Positions 11,299-23,239 of a stretch of DNA of 64,000 nucleotides are shown here, in pieces. The notes beneath the pieces are model-generated. The model searched no databases and was not told the origin of the DNA. It saw nothing but the letters and a program-made list of their open reading frames with translations. This DNA comes from Datisca glomerata (Eukaryota > Streptophyta > Magnoliopsida > Cucurbitales > Datiscaceae), in the NCBI GenBank assembly GCA_003255025.1, contig QANY01003987.1:1-64000 (forward strand), in the 5' to 3' direction. Position 1 is the first letter of the stretch. Each line of letters starts with the position of its first letter. Both the position numbers and the translations under genes were made by a program.

Positions 11299-12952
11299 TG
11301 ATTCACTCGTTAATGTCTATTTGTTAATCAGACTAGTGAGTTTTGTTTTGGAGATTTAGTTATGTGGATGACTGGGGACATGATCTTATAAGATTTGGAA
11401 TCTAAGATTTCCTAACGGATCGTATATTGATTCTTTTAAGTGTTAATTCTAAAACTGAATGACTATTGATCTCAAATTTATAATAAGATTATAAATTAGC
11501 AATTCATTAGTGGATTAATGGTACTTAAGGATCAATAGGTAATTAGAAGGGTAAAACGATAATTTTGATTAATTCTAATTTTCAAACCAATAATTGTAGA
11601 ACAGAACTACATGAAATGATTATATCAGTGGACTACTTGAGAATACTATGTAAATACATTCTATAATCTCTAAGAGTGTAATTCCATATTTATAGTGGAG
11701 TAATAATAAAATTAATAAATGAGATTATTTAATTAAAGAGTTTAATTAATAATCTAGTTTATTGAACTTAAGATTATAGGTCCATGGTCATCAAGTCACC
11801 GCTATACTATGATGTCTAGGGTGTGAATATTTCAAGGCATGAGAAAAGAAATGACTTGGAAAAGCAATGTTTATTCTAGGGCAAGTACACGACTATGAGA
11901 TAATTATGTGTGATTAATTAATTAAAAACTAATTAATTGAATTATTTATATATTTAAAGATAATTATCAGAAATTATATACATAATTATTGATTTTTAAC
12001 TATCGTAATTGATATAAAATATCTAATTTATGAAATTAGATAATAATTTAATTCAACTAAATCTGATATCTAGATAATTATCTAATTAAAATAAATATTT
12101 AATTCGCATTAATTGCTACGTGTCAATCACTGATCGGGTATCAGAAATTGACATGGACTACTGTGGTCCCACTGGCACTACAGTAGTGAGTGTGCAACAC
12201 TTCTGTGCCGTATGGCACCGAAGTTGTGCACAATTGCAGTGAGTCCCACTACAATTGATAATTTTATAATGAAATATTATTTCAGTTTATCTTTAAAAAT
12301 CTGATACGTCATTACCTAGAATATATACAGATATTATTCTAATGGCCTTGGTGGTTGAACGAAGAGTAGAGAATCAGTTGATCTGATCATGAGTTCGTTA
12401 ATTAAGAGTTGAATTAAGAACACAATTGGTGTCACAGAGATTTTCTTCTGTGATTAAGATAATCAAACCTTTAAAAGAATAATCATCACGTTCTTTTAGA
12501 AAATCGTTTAACTAAAGTCATTCGCAGTAAATCTATAGATCTCATGTGTTGAGAACATTTAGAGACAGAAAAAATATCTTGTAATATTCTACGTGCCCAC
12601 ACACGTTTTAGGGTGTTGAGAATTGACTTGGAAGACCTTGATGTGTATCTCAGAGGCTACTAATCGTTGAAACAATTTTGTGAGAACGGAGGATCGATCG
12701 GTTTTTATAATGACACTTGATAGAGACTACAAGATGTATATGAATCATATCCTTGTATGTTGTAGATTTAACTTGTAAATATATAATGGATCCTGACTAG
12801 TTAAAAAAGAGTTTTCAATAAAAACTTTTATTTGGTTATCATGCGTTGCACAAGTTTTGTTTAATTAAAAATTAAATTTTTATTAAAAGTTTAATTTTTA
12901 AAAGGGCACACGCCTCCACCCTTCCGTCGTACACGCGCCGCGACGGCCAGCA
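11299..12952 (+). repeat. Element B2 5' LTR, 5'-truncated (1.65 kb)
   Basis: It aligns with the 3' LTR from about its position 460 (shared GATTCACTCGTTA) to the common end GACGGCCAGCA. The first 460 bp are missing. A 10-bp arm hairpin (CTTCTGTGCC/GGCACCGAAG) sits near 12200-12225. Confidence 0.84.
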
Positions 12953-12954
12953 TG

Positions 12955-12967
12955 TGGTGTTAAAGCC
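12955..12967 (+). other. Element B2 primer binding site (decayed)
   Basis: TGGTGTTAAAGCC lies two bases after the LTR end. It corresponds to the Met-tRNA site TGGTATCAGAGCC with three changes. Confidence 0.7.
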
Positions 12968-14819
12968 AGGTTTATATATTTATATATTAAATATTGTGAG
13001 GGTTTTCTTTCATTATTCATATAATGTGAGATATGTATAATGATTGGTGGTTATGTTTTTTGAATGAATGAAAATAATGAATCATTAATTATATGGTGAT
13101 TATTTGGTTACACTTTATTTTAATTTTACCTAGATCTTGTGTAAGCGGAATTGAGACGTAGAAACTTTTTATAATTTTATTTTGAATATTATTGTAATTA
13201 TTCCGAGCATGAAAAGACAAAGAATGTACGAGACAAACTGCAAAAATTTACTGTTCACGTGAAAACACTATTCATTCACGGGAACATTGTTCATCCGCAA
13301 AAATATTGTCCATCCGCGAAACACTGTTCACGCCAGAAATTTGCTGTTCCAGCGAAGGTGAACAGCGTCAGCGTTACTGTACCAGTGGTAAATAGTGGCT
13401 GTCCGGCGTTGCAAGCGGCTGCAGGCAGTGAGACAGGCACCGATTGGAGAGTCCTATCGTCGGTGACAACTGGTGTCACGTTTTAGAAAAGTTTCTAACA
13501 AACCATGCAACCAACTCTATCAATTAAATGATTCATTAAAAGCCAAACTCTTTTAATCATCCATTTAAATTTTAAAATTAATTATCAATTTTTGATTTTA
13601 TAAAAATTAAAAATTAGTAGGTTGATTAGGTTTGTCTAAATCAAATAAAGTATTTATTTGACTAAGTCAAAGTCAACCATAATAAAAGTGATAATTATAG
13701 AAATTGTTTTTATTAATAAATATAATTTTTCTAATTAAAAATGGTTTTGTTTAAAACTTGAAGATTATGAATATAGATATCAGGAGAAGAATGCAATATT
13801 TGGAAATTATGTATTCTTGAAGTACACTTTGTAATTTTATTTATTTATTTCAAGGGTTGTAATTTAAAAATAACCAATAATCACTCGGTCCATTATTATT
13901 TTATTTAATTGTTAAATAATTATTTAATTATTATGTCTGTAACATGTCCATACATTAATCAATCACATGTCATATATGAAAATCTCACACAGTTTTATTT
14001 AATCATGCACCTCATCTGTAGAAATATGATTTAGGTTAACCAACTTTAGTAAAAGAGTTTAATTAAAGTTTGATGAATATAATTAATTTGCTAATCTAAG
14101 TTTACATAATTATGACTTAGGCGCTTCAGAAAGTTAAATGAACTTTGACCTACGAGATTGGATTAAATGATAATTAAATATTCATAGGGTTATTATTTTA
14201 ACTAGTAATTAATTTAGAATTAATTGATTAGTTAAAATAATAACACATTACCCTAAAATAGTGAGTTGGGGAAGGTTGACATGTTAATGCAACATATGGT
14301 CTCTATCATTAGTACAACACCGTGAAGTGCAGTGAGAACCTCTAGATGGCTTTGTTTTCATCCCCCTAAGGAAGGTTTCAAGTTGTACCAATACCAAAGT
14401 TGAATTTCTTAAGAAGATAGGTGGAATTAATGTAGTTTAGTTATGACCTAACCTAAGGCGGCATATTCTAAATGAAGTCGTGAAATCTAAAATGATGAGT
14501 TACACTCACAAAGTGACAATTAAGCTTTCATGTGGATAGTTGTGACTTGACCGAACAAGAAATACCTTATTGTTAAAAAAAATATGAGATATTTTAAATT
14601 TTAATTAATAAGGATGAGAATGTCTCATAGACAGTCTAAGGTTAATCTGACCGATCATAAGGCGACACATTAATCGTTGGGTTATTTTATCGTGATTAGT
14701 AAATGCTAAATTTATGTGCTTATTATGATTACATTAATGCATCACGTTTACTTTTCAAATTCTAGATATTTATCAATTATATTAAATCATGTATGTTTTA
14801 AATTCTAGTTATCAATATT
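12968..14819 (+). other. Element B2 untranslated leader
   Basis: About 1.85 kb with no supported gene. Frames at 13259-13486 (plus) and 13291-13479 (minus) overlap and arise from the CACTGTTCA/TTCATCCGC repeat patch shared with B1's leader, so I do not call them genes. Confidence 0.6.
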
Positions 14820-15728
14820 ATGTCTACCATGGACAACCTTGTTACTACTTTACTCGCTCTTGAGAAATTGAATGGTGTTAATTTCATACGTTGAAAATCA
14901 AATATGAACTTAATGCTGATTTGATATAACCATAACTTTGTTATTATTGAGGATTGTCCTGAGAAGCCCGCTGCTAACGCCCCTCAGAGTGTTAGGGACA
15001 AATATGATGCTTGAATCTTATCAAACAATAAGGTGAAATGCTATATGCTTGTGAGCATGAATGATGTTATGAGAACTAAGCACGAAAGCGGGGAGACTAC
15101 CTATGAGATTATGGAATCTTTATAGGAAATGTTTGGACAGCAGTCCGACCAAAGTCATCATGAGACCACTAGGAGCTATATGACAACTAAGATGAGGAAG
15201 GGTACTTCTGTTCGAGAACATGTTTTGAACAAAATCAATATAATGACTAGGCAGAAGTACATGGAGCGACCATTGATAAAATGACTCAAGTTAATATCAT
15301 ACTAGAGTTGCTCACACTAACTTTTTCTACGTTCACGACCAACTATATTATGAACAAGTTGCAATTCAACATGAGCCAATTGTTGAAGGAACTGCAGACT
15401 TTTAAGTCACTCAACCTTAGAACGACCAATGAAGGCGAGATAAATGTTGTCAATCAAAAGGCTTCTTCCAATATTGTTAAGAATAAGAAAAGGAAGAAGA
15501 ACAATGATGAGGAATAGATTAAGAACAAAAGAGTAAAGAATCCAAGACATCGTCGAAAGCCAAGAGAAGAAGAAAGACAACAAGCCTAAAGGAAAGTATT
15601 TCCACTGTGGGATTGAAGATCATTGGAAAAGAAACTGTAACAAGTATCTCTCTGAGCTGAAAAAGAAAGGTAAATATGATTTACTTATTCTCAAAGCTTG
15701 TTTAGTGGAATATGATTTGTCATCCTAG
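14820..15728 (+). pseudogene. Element B2 gag remnant
   Basis: Copia gag starting at ATG 14820 (MSTMDNLVTTLLALEKLNG). A TGA follows after about 20 codons, and stops and frameshifts recur; the longest clean stretch is 15281-15517. The zinc knuckle at 15597-15638 reads YFHCGIEDHWKRNC: its first cysteine is replaced by tyrosine, so it could not bind zinc normally. The same knuckle is intact in B1. Confidence 0.84.
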
Positions 15729-16161
15729 ATACTTAATTCAGAAACCACTAACCATGTATGTTCTTTTTTGCAGATGCTTGATTCGTCAAGGGAGCTGGCT
15801 GATAGTGAGGTTATTTTGAGAGTTAGTAGTGGTGCTCCCGTGTCAGCTAAAGCATTAGGAACAATCCATTTACTTTTTAGATATAATTACTTAGTTTTGA
15901 ACGATGTTTATTATATCTCTTGTTTTTCGAGAAATTTGATTTCTCTTTCATTTTTGCAAGAACAGTTATTCCAAGTTTCTTTCATTAATAAAGAGTTTAT
16001 TACTTCTAAAAATGAATTCAATATTTGTCATGCTAAAATTATAAACAGAACAGAACCTGGCTAATCCTTTTATAAAGACAATTCCAGCAAAGTCATTTGA
16101 GTCGCGTGCGCGACATGTGATTAAGAGAGATGCCACATTTTCTTTAGGACAAGTGGAAGAT
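15729..16161 (+). pseudogene. Element B2 protease/GAG-pre-IN joined to pol tail
   Basis: It begins with the degraded protease site (ILNSETTNHVC for the usual DSGATNH). An open frame, 15768-16064, covers the protease-to-GAG-pre-integrase region. At about 16045 it jumps to a sequence encoding the last residues of a Copia polyprotein (LANPFIKTIPAKSFES in a shifted frame), followed by the PPT AAGTGGAAGAT at 16151-16161. Integrase, RT and RNase H, roughly 2.5-3 kb, are deleted. The element could only have moved with proteins supplied by another copy, if the deletion predates insertion. Confidence 0.8.
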
Positions 16162-18452
16162 TGTTGAGGGTTATGTCCTCAAAGGATGTGTATTGATATT
16201 TTGATATAAAATTTAAAGAAGATTACATTTTTCCTATAATTGTTCTTTTAAATTATTATTGAATAATTTATATAAATATCTGAAAATTTTATATTTATTA
16301 ATGAAACTGTGATCTTTTATTAGTACAAGAGGATTAAGATCAAAGATAATATATAAAATTATCAGCAACATATTAAAGTATGTAATGTTTAATGAATGGT
16401 TGCCAGTACGGTTTACTAAGTATTATGAATGCGTGTGATCTAGATCCGGATCAAATGTGGATAGACATCTTAGTGAATGTACTTTGTATAATAGATTATA
16501 TATGACAGGTCCGATGTGGATGAATATATTTATTAACATGTTGTTTATCATAAAAAATTAATACACATCAATTCAATGATCATATGTAGATGAGTCTGAA
16601 TCCTGAGTAGTCATAAAATCCTATGCATGTCTACTGAATTTTTTGATTCACTCGTTAAGGTGTGTTTGTTAATCAGGTTAGTGACTTTTGTTTTGGAGAT
16701 TCAGTGTGGTAGATGGCTGAGGACATGATCTTACAATATTTGAAATCTAAGATTTCCTAATGGATCGTATATTGATTCTCTTAAGTGTTATCTGAAACTG
16801 AATGGCTACTGAGCTCAAATTTATAATAAGATTATAAATTAGTCATTCACTAGTGGATTAATGGTACCTAAGGATCAATAGGTGATTGAAAGAGTAAAAC
16901 GGTAACTTTGACCAATTCTAATTTACGAACCAATAATTGAAGGGTAGAATTACATGAAATGATTATGTCAGTGAACTACACGAGAATACTCTGAAAATAC
17001 ATTTTATAATCTCTGAGAGTGCAATTCCATTTTTATAGTGGAGTAATAATGAAATTAATAAATAAAATTATTTAATTAAATAGTTTAATTAATAAGCTTA
17101 ATAATATGATTTATTGAAGCTTAGGATTATAGGTACATGGTTCCCATGTATCTGTATATTACACTGTCTAGGGTCTGAATATTTTAAGATATGAGAAAAA
17201 TATTTACTTGTAAAGAGAATTTTTATTATAGGGCAAGTACATGATTATGAGATAATTATGTGCGATTAATTAATTAATTAATAAATTATTTATATATTTA
17301 AATATAATTTTCAGAAATTATATATATATAATTATCAATTTTTTAATTATCGATAAGTGAGACAAAATATCTAATTTGTGAAATTAGATAATTAAATTAT
17401 TATTAGATAATAATTTAAATCAACTAAATCTGTTATTTGTAAAATTACAGATAAGTTACTTGATAGGAATAATCATATATGTTAATTTTGAATTAACAGA
17501 TATCTAAATAATTATCTAATTAAAATAAATATTTAATTCATAGTAATTGCCACGTGTCAATCACTTATAGGGTATCGGAAATTGATTGACACGGACTACT
17601 GTGGTGCCATGTGATACTGTAGTAATGAGCGTGCAACACTGTAGTGCCACATGACACTACACTGGTGTCGTGAGGCATTATGCTGGCTCACAGCACACTG
17701 CAGTGTCATGTGGCACTGCAGTTGTGTACAATTGCATTGGGTCCCACTGTAATTGATAATTTTACAATTAAATATTATTTGAGTTTTGTCTCTAAAAATC
17801 TAATACGTCATTATCCAAAATATATACATATATTATTTTAATGGTCTTGGTGGTTGGAAAAAGAGGAGAGAATTAGTTGATCAGATCATCAATCCGTCAA
17901 TCAAGAGTTGAATTGAAAACACGATTGGTGTTAGAAAGATTTTCTTCTGTGATTAAACGTTAATCAAATCTCTAAAAGAATAATCATCATGTTCTTTTAG
18001 AGAATTGTCTCACTAAAGGCTTTTTCAGTAAATCTCTAGATCTCATGTGTTGAGAACATCTTGAGACAGAAAAAGTGTCTTGTAATATTCTACGTGCCCA
18101 CACACATCCTAGTGCGTTGAGGATTGACTTGAAAGATCTTGGTGTGTATCTCAGAGTCTACTGATCGTTGGTACGATTTTGTGGGAATGGAGGATCGATC
18201 GGTTTTTACAAGGACACTTAATAAAGACTATAAGAAGTATATGACTTCTAACCTTGTATGTTGTAGATTTAACTTATAAATATATAATGAATCTTTACTG
18301 ATTGAAAATGAATTTTCAATAAAAGTTTTTATTTGGTTACCGTGGCGTTGTGCAAGTTTTGTTTTATTAAAAGTTTTTATTTGAATTTTTTTATTTTTTA
18401 AAAGGTATCGCGTCTCCACGTTTCCGGCGCACACGCGTCGCGATGGCCAGCA
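16162..18452 (+). repeat. Element B2 3' LTR (2.29 kb)
   Basis: The fullest LTR of the family, from TGTTGAGGGTTATG to GATGGCCAGCA. It is AT-rich with a GC-rich last 50 bp. It holds a strong inverted repeat with arms at 17639-17660 and 17700-17721 (about 19 of 21 bases pair) around a 39-bp loop. Confidence 0.88.
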
Positions 18453-19199
18453 TTAAGTACTTTAAATATAGTTCTTACACTTGGATGAACAAGTTTCATA
18501 TGCCATAATTGATAATCAGAAGGGAAGCATACATTTGATTCAATGTTACTGATTCTATTTCGGATTGCGGAATTGATAGAAAGATTACAATTGTTGATGT
18601 ACCACACTGACAAAAAGTGAACATTTTGATCTTTATTTGAATGTTGTGACTCGAATTTAGTAGGCTTATATATATTTTAAAGAAAAAGAACATACTAAAT
18701 CAGACTTAGTATTCAAACAATCACTAAGCACAGTTGTTTTCCTATTAGATGAACATTTGATAGAAGAAGAAGCATAACAACATTTGCATGAATTATCTTG
18801 TAGGTTCGAGCAATAACCCTCTTTTCATTTGACAGCATAGGCTTATATAGGCTTTCTTTAGCCTCCATCTGAGAAGGACCCTTTTGGTTATCTCTTCCTT
18901 TACAAGACAATAGGTGGAGTAAAATTCAATAAACAAGTCATAATCTTTAGTTAATTGAGAGACACTGATAAGAATTTTTTTAAGCTAGGTACCCTAAGCA
19001 TAGATTTATGTTATAATGACTAGTTTTTCCTTCCCAATGTACTCTTGTGCAAAATGGAAGTTGTTTAAATTTGATGAGATAACTATTTGCATATACCAAT
19101 TTGAGTAACTCAATATGCCATCTAAGCTAGCCATCATTACACTACGGGGGCCATAGTTGGTGTTCTAAAAGTGTTGTGAAGATGATCCAATGGAATTAG
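18453..19199 (-). pseudogene. Element A protease/GAG-pre-integrase remnant
   Basis: Minus-strand continuation of element A after gag. The protease region is a trace (SNWYMQIVISSNLNN near 19110-19060, where an aspartic-protease DSGATHH-type site is expected; the DSG is lost). GAG-pre-integrase is recognisable near 18520-18480 as LWHMKLVHPS. The frame then reads straight into the LTR of B2 at 18452, which fixes the right insertion point of B2. Multiple stops occur. Confidence 0.78.
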
Positions 19200-20092
19200 A
19201 CTACACTTGATAGTTTCTATCATACCTATAATAACAAGTTAATGCTCCATGGCTTGTTCTACCACACACTTACCAGTTTAATCTACCTCCATTCCTGCTA
19301 CCTCTTCCTCTTCTTCCACCATTAAAGCTATTGTGACCACATTGATTATGGAAGTTACCACCTCTACCTCGACCAAAGTTTCCATTGCTACTGTGAAATT
19401 TACCATTCTTTCTTCTAAAGTTACCTCTGACTTCTAAATTTGATTCAACATTGATCCTTTCAATTTTACATTCATGGCTCATAAATAAAGTATGTACTTC
19501 TTCAAAAGTTACATTCTCATTTCTTGAGGTAACATTCACAACTATAACTACTTCAAGCCCATTTACAATGTGAAGCATAAGGTCTTGCGTACTTACTGGA
19601 TTTCCTACTACTGCAGTGCATCAACTATGTTTCTCATCTTATCACAATAGTCTTGGATGCTTTTATTCCCTTTCGTGCTAGTCTGAAGAATGTTCTTTAA
19701 CTCAAGCATCCTTGCTCTTGACTGATTCGAGGAACTTCTTTCCAAGGCTTTCCACATGTCTCTTGAATGACAATATTGTAGGACTATTCCAAAGACTCTT
19801 TCAATTATAGACGAACTCAGCCAACTCAAAAGAAGTTGATCTTTCATGATCTAAGTAATATACTTTGGATTCTCAGTTCCATTTGTCTATTTTTGCTGAG
19901 GTTTTTCCTTATTACCCAAAAGAAATACATCTAAACAATTCTCGATCACTGCTTGGACAATTTATGATTTCCACTGCATGAAGTTATCTATATCTAGCTT
20001 AATCAGAAGAGGAGAATCATGCGTCGTGTTAAGAGATTTTGAGAAGAAACTATCATCACTTGCATTATACTTACACTTGATTCGACCGCCAT
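19200..20092 (-). pseudogene. Element A gag remnant
   Basis: Copia gag (UBN2/Retrotran_gag type). The start codon at 20092 lies one base beyond the PBS, an arrangement common in some Copia lineages. Open stretches are 19847-19608 (MKDQLLLSWLSSSIIERVFG) and 19578-19270, the latter ending in a Gly/Arg/Asn-rich nucleic-acid-binding tail (GRGRGGNFHNQCG). The zinc knuckle near 19275-19230 reads W-stop-VCGRTSHGALTC: the first cysteine has become Trp and the next codon a stop. Other stops are scattered upstream of 19847. Confidence 0.85.
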
Positions 20093-20093
20093 A

Positions 20094-20105
20094 GCTCTGA
20101 TACCA
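20094..20105 (-). other. Element A primer binding site
   Basis: The minus strand reads TGGTATCAGAGC, a perfect match to the plant initiator-Met tRNA 3' end complement, directly after the LTR. Confidence 0.9.
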
Positions 20106-20342
20106 AGTTAAACTTCAGAAAGAGGGACGGACATAGGAGAAAGAAAAAAGAAAGAAGCTCGAGTATTGAAGAAAAAACTTTTCTCATTAGTTGGCTCTAA
20201 TTGCTATAATCTCACACAGTCACACACATATATAGTGAGCTAACCAAGTAACTGATCTTGACAGTAAGCTTATGCACGTGATTAGTGCATGCAATGCATG
20301 CTTTATTATGTAATCAAATCTACCGCTTTAATATTCTTATCA
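20106..20342 (-). repeat. Element A 5' LTR
   Basis: 237 bp, minus strand, TGATAAGA to TTAACT, followed directly by the PBS. It pairs with 1802-2085. The right flank 20343-20347 is AAGTT, identical to the left flank of the distal LTR. Confidence 0.88.
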
Positions 20343-20347
20343 AAGTT

Positions 20348-21483
20348 CATGTGATATGTGAAGAGAGTACGCTAAGAGAATACCACATTTCTCACGCGAT
20401 TGTTTTATGGAAAACTTTCAAGAGATTTCAGTACTCATGACTTGTTACTATTTGTCTTAAAAATATAATATTTTATTACATAATAATAATCCTATAGAGA
20501 ATAAATTTAGTCTTACATCTTTTAGATATCATATACTTATGACATTAAGTGATATTAAAGTAATCTCATATTTCCAAACATTTAAGTGGAATATTCCCTC
20601 ATTTCTTACAACCCTTACACCCAACGGGGAGGCGTGAAATGCGCCTTTATCCTTTGCTTTTTCAAAGCACCAGCATTGTAGCTCCACATGCCTTGACACA
20701 GCATGGACATGTCCTTGATTTTCTCCCTCAGTAAACTATTTTTCTCTAATCTTTTGTAAGATGTTAAATTAATCTTTGCAATAACTATAATTTCATGAAC
20801 CAGTCGTAATATTCTACAATCATCTTAAGATATGTTTAGAACAAAACGAGTTTTCTCCTACTCATCATTGTATTAGTTGTGCTTGGTCTCTAAATTGTTT
20901 TTTGAGTTTATGAGAGAGTTCAATTTACTTTTGAGACCTTTAAACAAAAATGAGGTTTTGTTTTGAATAGATTTACACCTTTTTAAAAGAACAAAAAAGA
21001 AGATAATTCACAGTATTGGAGTGTAAAAAACTACACAGTATTTGAGATAAAGGTTGGCATCTCTAGGATCATCCACAAACTTTGCACCCTTTTCAATGTC
21101 AAAAATAAAATTTGTATTTTTTTCATAGAGGTGAAAAGCTTGTAGGCATAAACACCTGTTTTATTAGTTGCTTTATGTAAAGGTCTCATCAATCGAAGGG
21201 AGAACAGTAAGATTGGTTAACTTTCTACTCAAACTATATAAATGATAAAAAAAAATTTATTGTAAAAATAGCTGAAACACAGTAAACAACTTGCAAATGA
21301 AAATATTTCGATCATTTTTAGAGTTTAAGTTAAAAAGATAATTTTCCTGTCATTTTATGTAAATCGAATCCTCAACATGACTAGATCACGTAGCCAAACT
21401 AGTTATCAAGTGAGAATGTTGGGTATTCTCAATATAAGGACGGTTGTGGGAGCCAGTTAAGTTATCTCGTCTCATACAAATGT
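20348..21483. other. Non-coding, no recognised feature
   Basis: AT-rich DNA with no coding frame or repeat that I recognise. The last eight bases (21476-21483) are the left target duplication of the next element. Confidence 0.5.
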
Positions 21484-21904
21484 TAGGGGTGTTTAAAAGT
21501 GTTCTGAACCGACCGAACCGAACCGAAATGGTCAATTCAGTCGGTTTTTTAGGTCCTTGCGATTCAGTTTTGTTCGACAAAGCTGCCGAACCGAATTTTC
21601 GGTTCAGTTAAGAAAATGTTCAGTTTTTAAATCTAACCGAAACATTAAATCCATATTTTTTTATTTTATATCGAACTGAACTGATATAAAACTTTAATTT
21701 TATATTATTTTTTCAATAATATCATTAAAATTTATTTTTAAATTAATAATACCAAATTGAATGACTAAACCGAACTGAATTGAAATTTACGGTTTGATTA
21801 TTTTAATACTCACGGTTCAGTTCAGTTCAACATATAGCCGAATCGAATGATTCAATTCAATTCAATTTTAGATCACTAATCGAACCGAACTGTGTTCAAC
21901 CATA
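21484..21904. mobile_element. hAT-like MITE rich in CGAACCGAA motifs
   Basis: A 421-bp AT-poor block full of GAACCGAACC/GGTTCGGTT-type motifs in both orientations. Ends are TAGGGGTGTTTAAAAG and, inverted, TATGGTTGAACACAG, which resemble short hAT terminal repeats. Flanks ACAAATGT and ACAAACAT match 6 of 8, as expected for an old 8-bp hAT duplication. There is no transposase. Confidence 0.65.
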
Positions 21905-21998
21905 ACAAACATAAATTCAAGAGTCAGATAAAATATGGAACAATAGTTTAAGACATCCACTAAGATAACATAAATTTCCATCTTAGGCTTATCATTAT

Positions 21999-22611
21999 GA
22001 GGGGCGGCTCAACTTTGAGGTCTTAGGCGAATTTTTTAACTATATTTCTAATATTTAAGATAAGATAATTTACATAAAGCTAATAATAATTTTTTTTTAA
22101 TTTTATTCATTGTTCATGTACCATTTCGTCCTGCAAGTCAGTGAAAATAAATTTCATAGTAAATAATATAATATGAGACAAACTAGTCATAAAACTACTT
22201 TAACCAATAAAAACATATGTCAAAGTTAATGTGGATAAAAAAATACATGTTAAAATGCATTATATGATAACTTTCACCAACTTTAATATCATTATTTGTT
22301 TAGTTTGTATATAGTTTCAGTAATTATTTGTGCTAGAATAACATTATTCCTACTTGTTACGTAGGGGGAAGAAAAAGAACATTTAAGTGATACAAAGTTT
22401 GTGATTATAATGACAATTTTGTGAATAGTTAAAAAAGCATGCCTCCTATATAAATTTTGAAAGCCCATAAAAAGGAGTAAGGATACTTGTTACAAAATTA
22501 ACTAAAATAAAACAAAAAGAAGAGAGGATCAGGTAAAAAAAAATCAATTATGAAAAAAGGGAAAATTGAGGACACTTTAATGTTGGGGGCATTAGGCCGA
22601 AGCCGGCCCTG
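21999..22611. mobile_element. hAT-like non-autonomous element
   Basis: 613 bp with terminal inverted repeats GAGGGGCGGCTC and CAGGGCCGGCTT (inverted), flanked by ATCATTAT (21991-21998) and ATCACTAT (22612-22619), an 8-bp duplication with one mismatch. The interior is AT-rich without an ORF. Confidence 0.7.
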
Positions 22612-22619
22612 ATCACTAT

Positions 22620-23239
22620 ACATGTGACTTAGTCGCCCGTATAAATTCTCAACGAGAAAGTTTCTTTATATTGATCGTGCGCTAGACCCTAGACTCATCT
22701 CGTGTAGCAAGACTACAAGTCCAGTCTCAACGAGAATGATTCTGGGCTCCAACAACGAAGGAAGAGCCTTTTACATAGACTAACATAGGTCTGGGCTTTC
22801 AAACTAGAGCAACCCCTTTGCGTGCAGTGTAATTCTAAAATATTATGTAGCTGAAGATAGTTGAACCCTTATCACTAGAGCCAAATTATGTTTGTTGTTA
22901 CAATTTGACCTATTTTTATTTTAATGATATTTTTCATTGTTGTTTGTAAGTTCATCCAATTATATATTTAGGACTTTAATAGGCATTGTAAATGCGAAGA
23001 ATCTTGGGCCAAATGTATTGCTATACATCATTGCATGATGAATTTATAACTTGCAAGAAAAGAGGATCTGAGATAATGTGAACTGGACTATAAAAGGGAG
23101 GGTTTGCTTTATAATTTTGCACTTTGTAAATATAGAATGATATTGCTGACTATTGTGAAAATATATATCGTGTTTAAATTGTTAATATGCAAGAATTTTT
23201 TGGAATAAGCAGAAATATGAAGGAGATTGTGAAAGTAGA
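22620..23239. other. Non-coding, no recognised feature
   Basis: No ORF or known repeat. It contains two copies of TCTCAACGAGAA about 78 bp apart, probably chance or a small duplication. Confidence 0.45.

Larger units (their letters stand above)
11299..18452 (+). mobile_element. Copia element B2 (plus), nested in A
   Basis: Second copy of the B family, plus strand, sitting in element A between its GAG-pre-integrase (right flank) and its integrase-RT linker (left flank). It has a truncated 5' LTR (11299-12952), PBS (12955-12967), a long leader, gag, protease and part of GAG-pre-integrase, then a direct jump to the last residues of pol, PPT and a full 3' LTR (16162-18452). Integrase, RT and RNase H are absent. 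The left end lacks about 460 bp of LTR together with the integrase region of A, so one deletion removed both and erased the left target duplication. Confidence 0.87.
1802..20342 (-). mobile_element. Copia element A, nested host for B1 and B2
   Basis: An old Ty1/Copia retrotransposon on the minus strand, bounded by two LTRs (20106-20342 is 5', 1802-2085 is 3') and a perfect 5-bp target duplication AAGTT (1797-1801 and 20343-20347). Its own internal sequence survives in three pieces: gag to GAG-pre-integrase (18453-20092), integrase-RT linker to RNase H (9650-11298), and the last RNase H residues with the PPT (2086-2181). The intervening DNA is B1 and B2. The integrase core is missing, apparently lost with the 5' end of B2's first LTR. 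The LTR begins TGATA as usual but ends TTAACT in both copies instead of the usual CA. Confidence 0.9.

Noticed and set aside
13259..13486. Small overlapping frames on opposite strands in the B2 leader.
   Set aside because: They sit in a short repeat patch shared with the B1 leader; neither copy conserves the frame.
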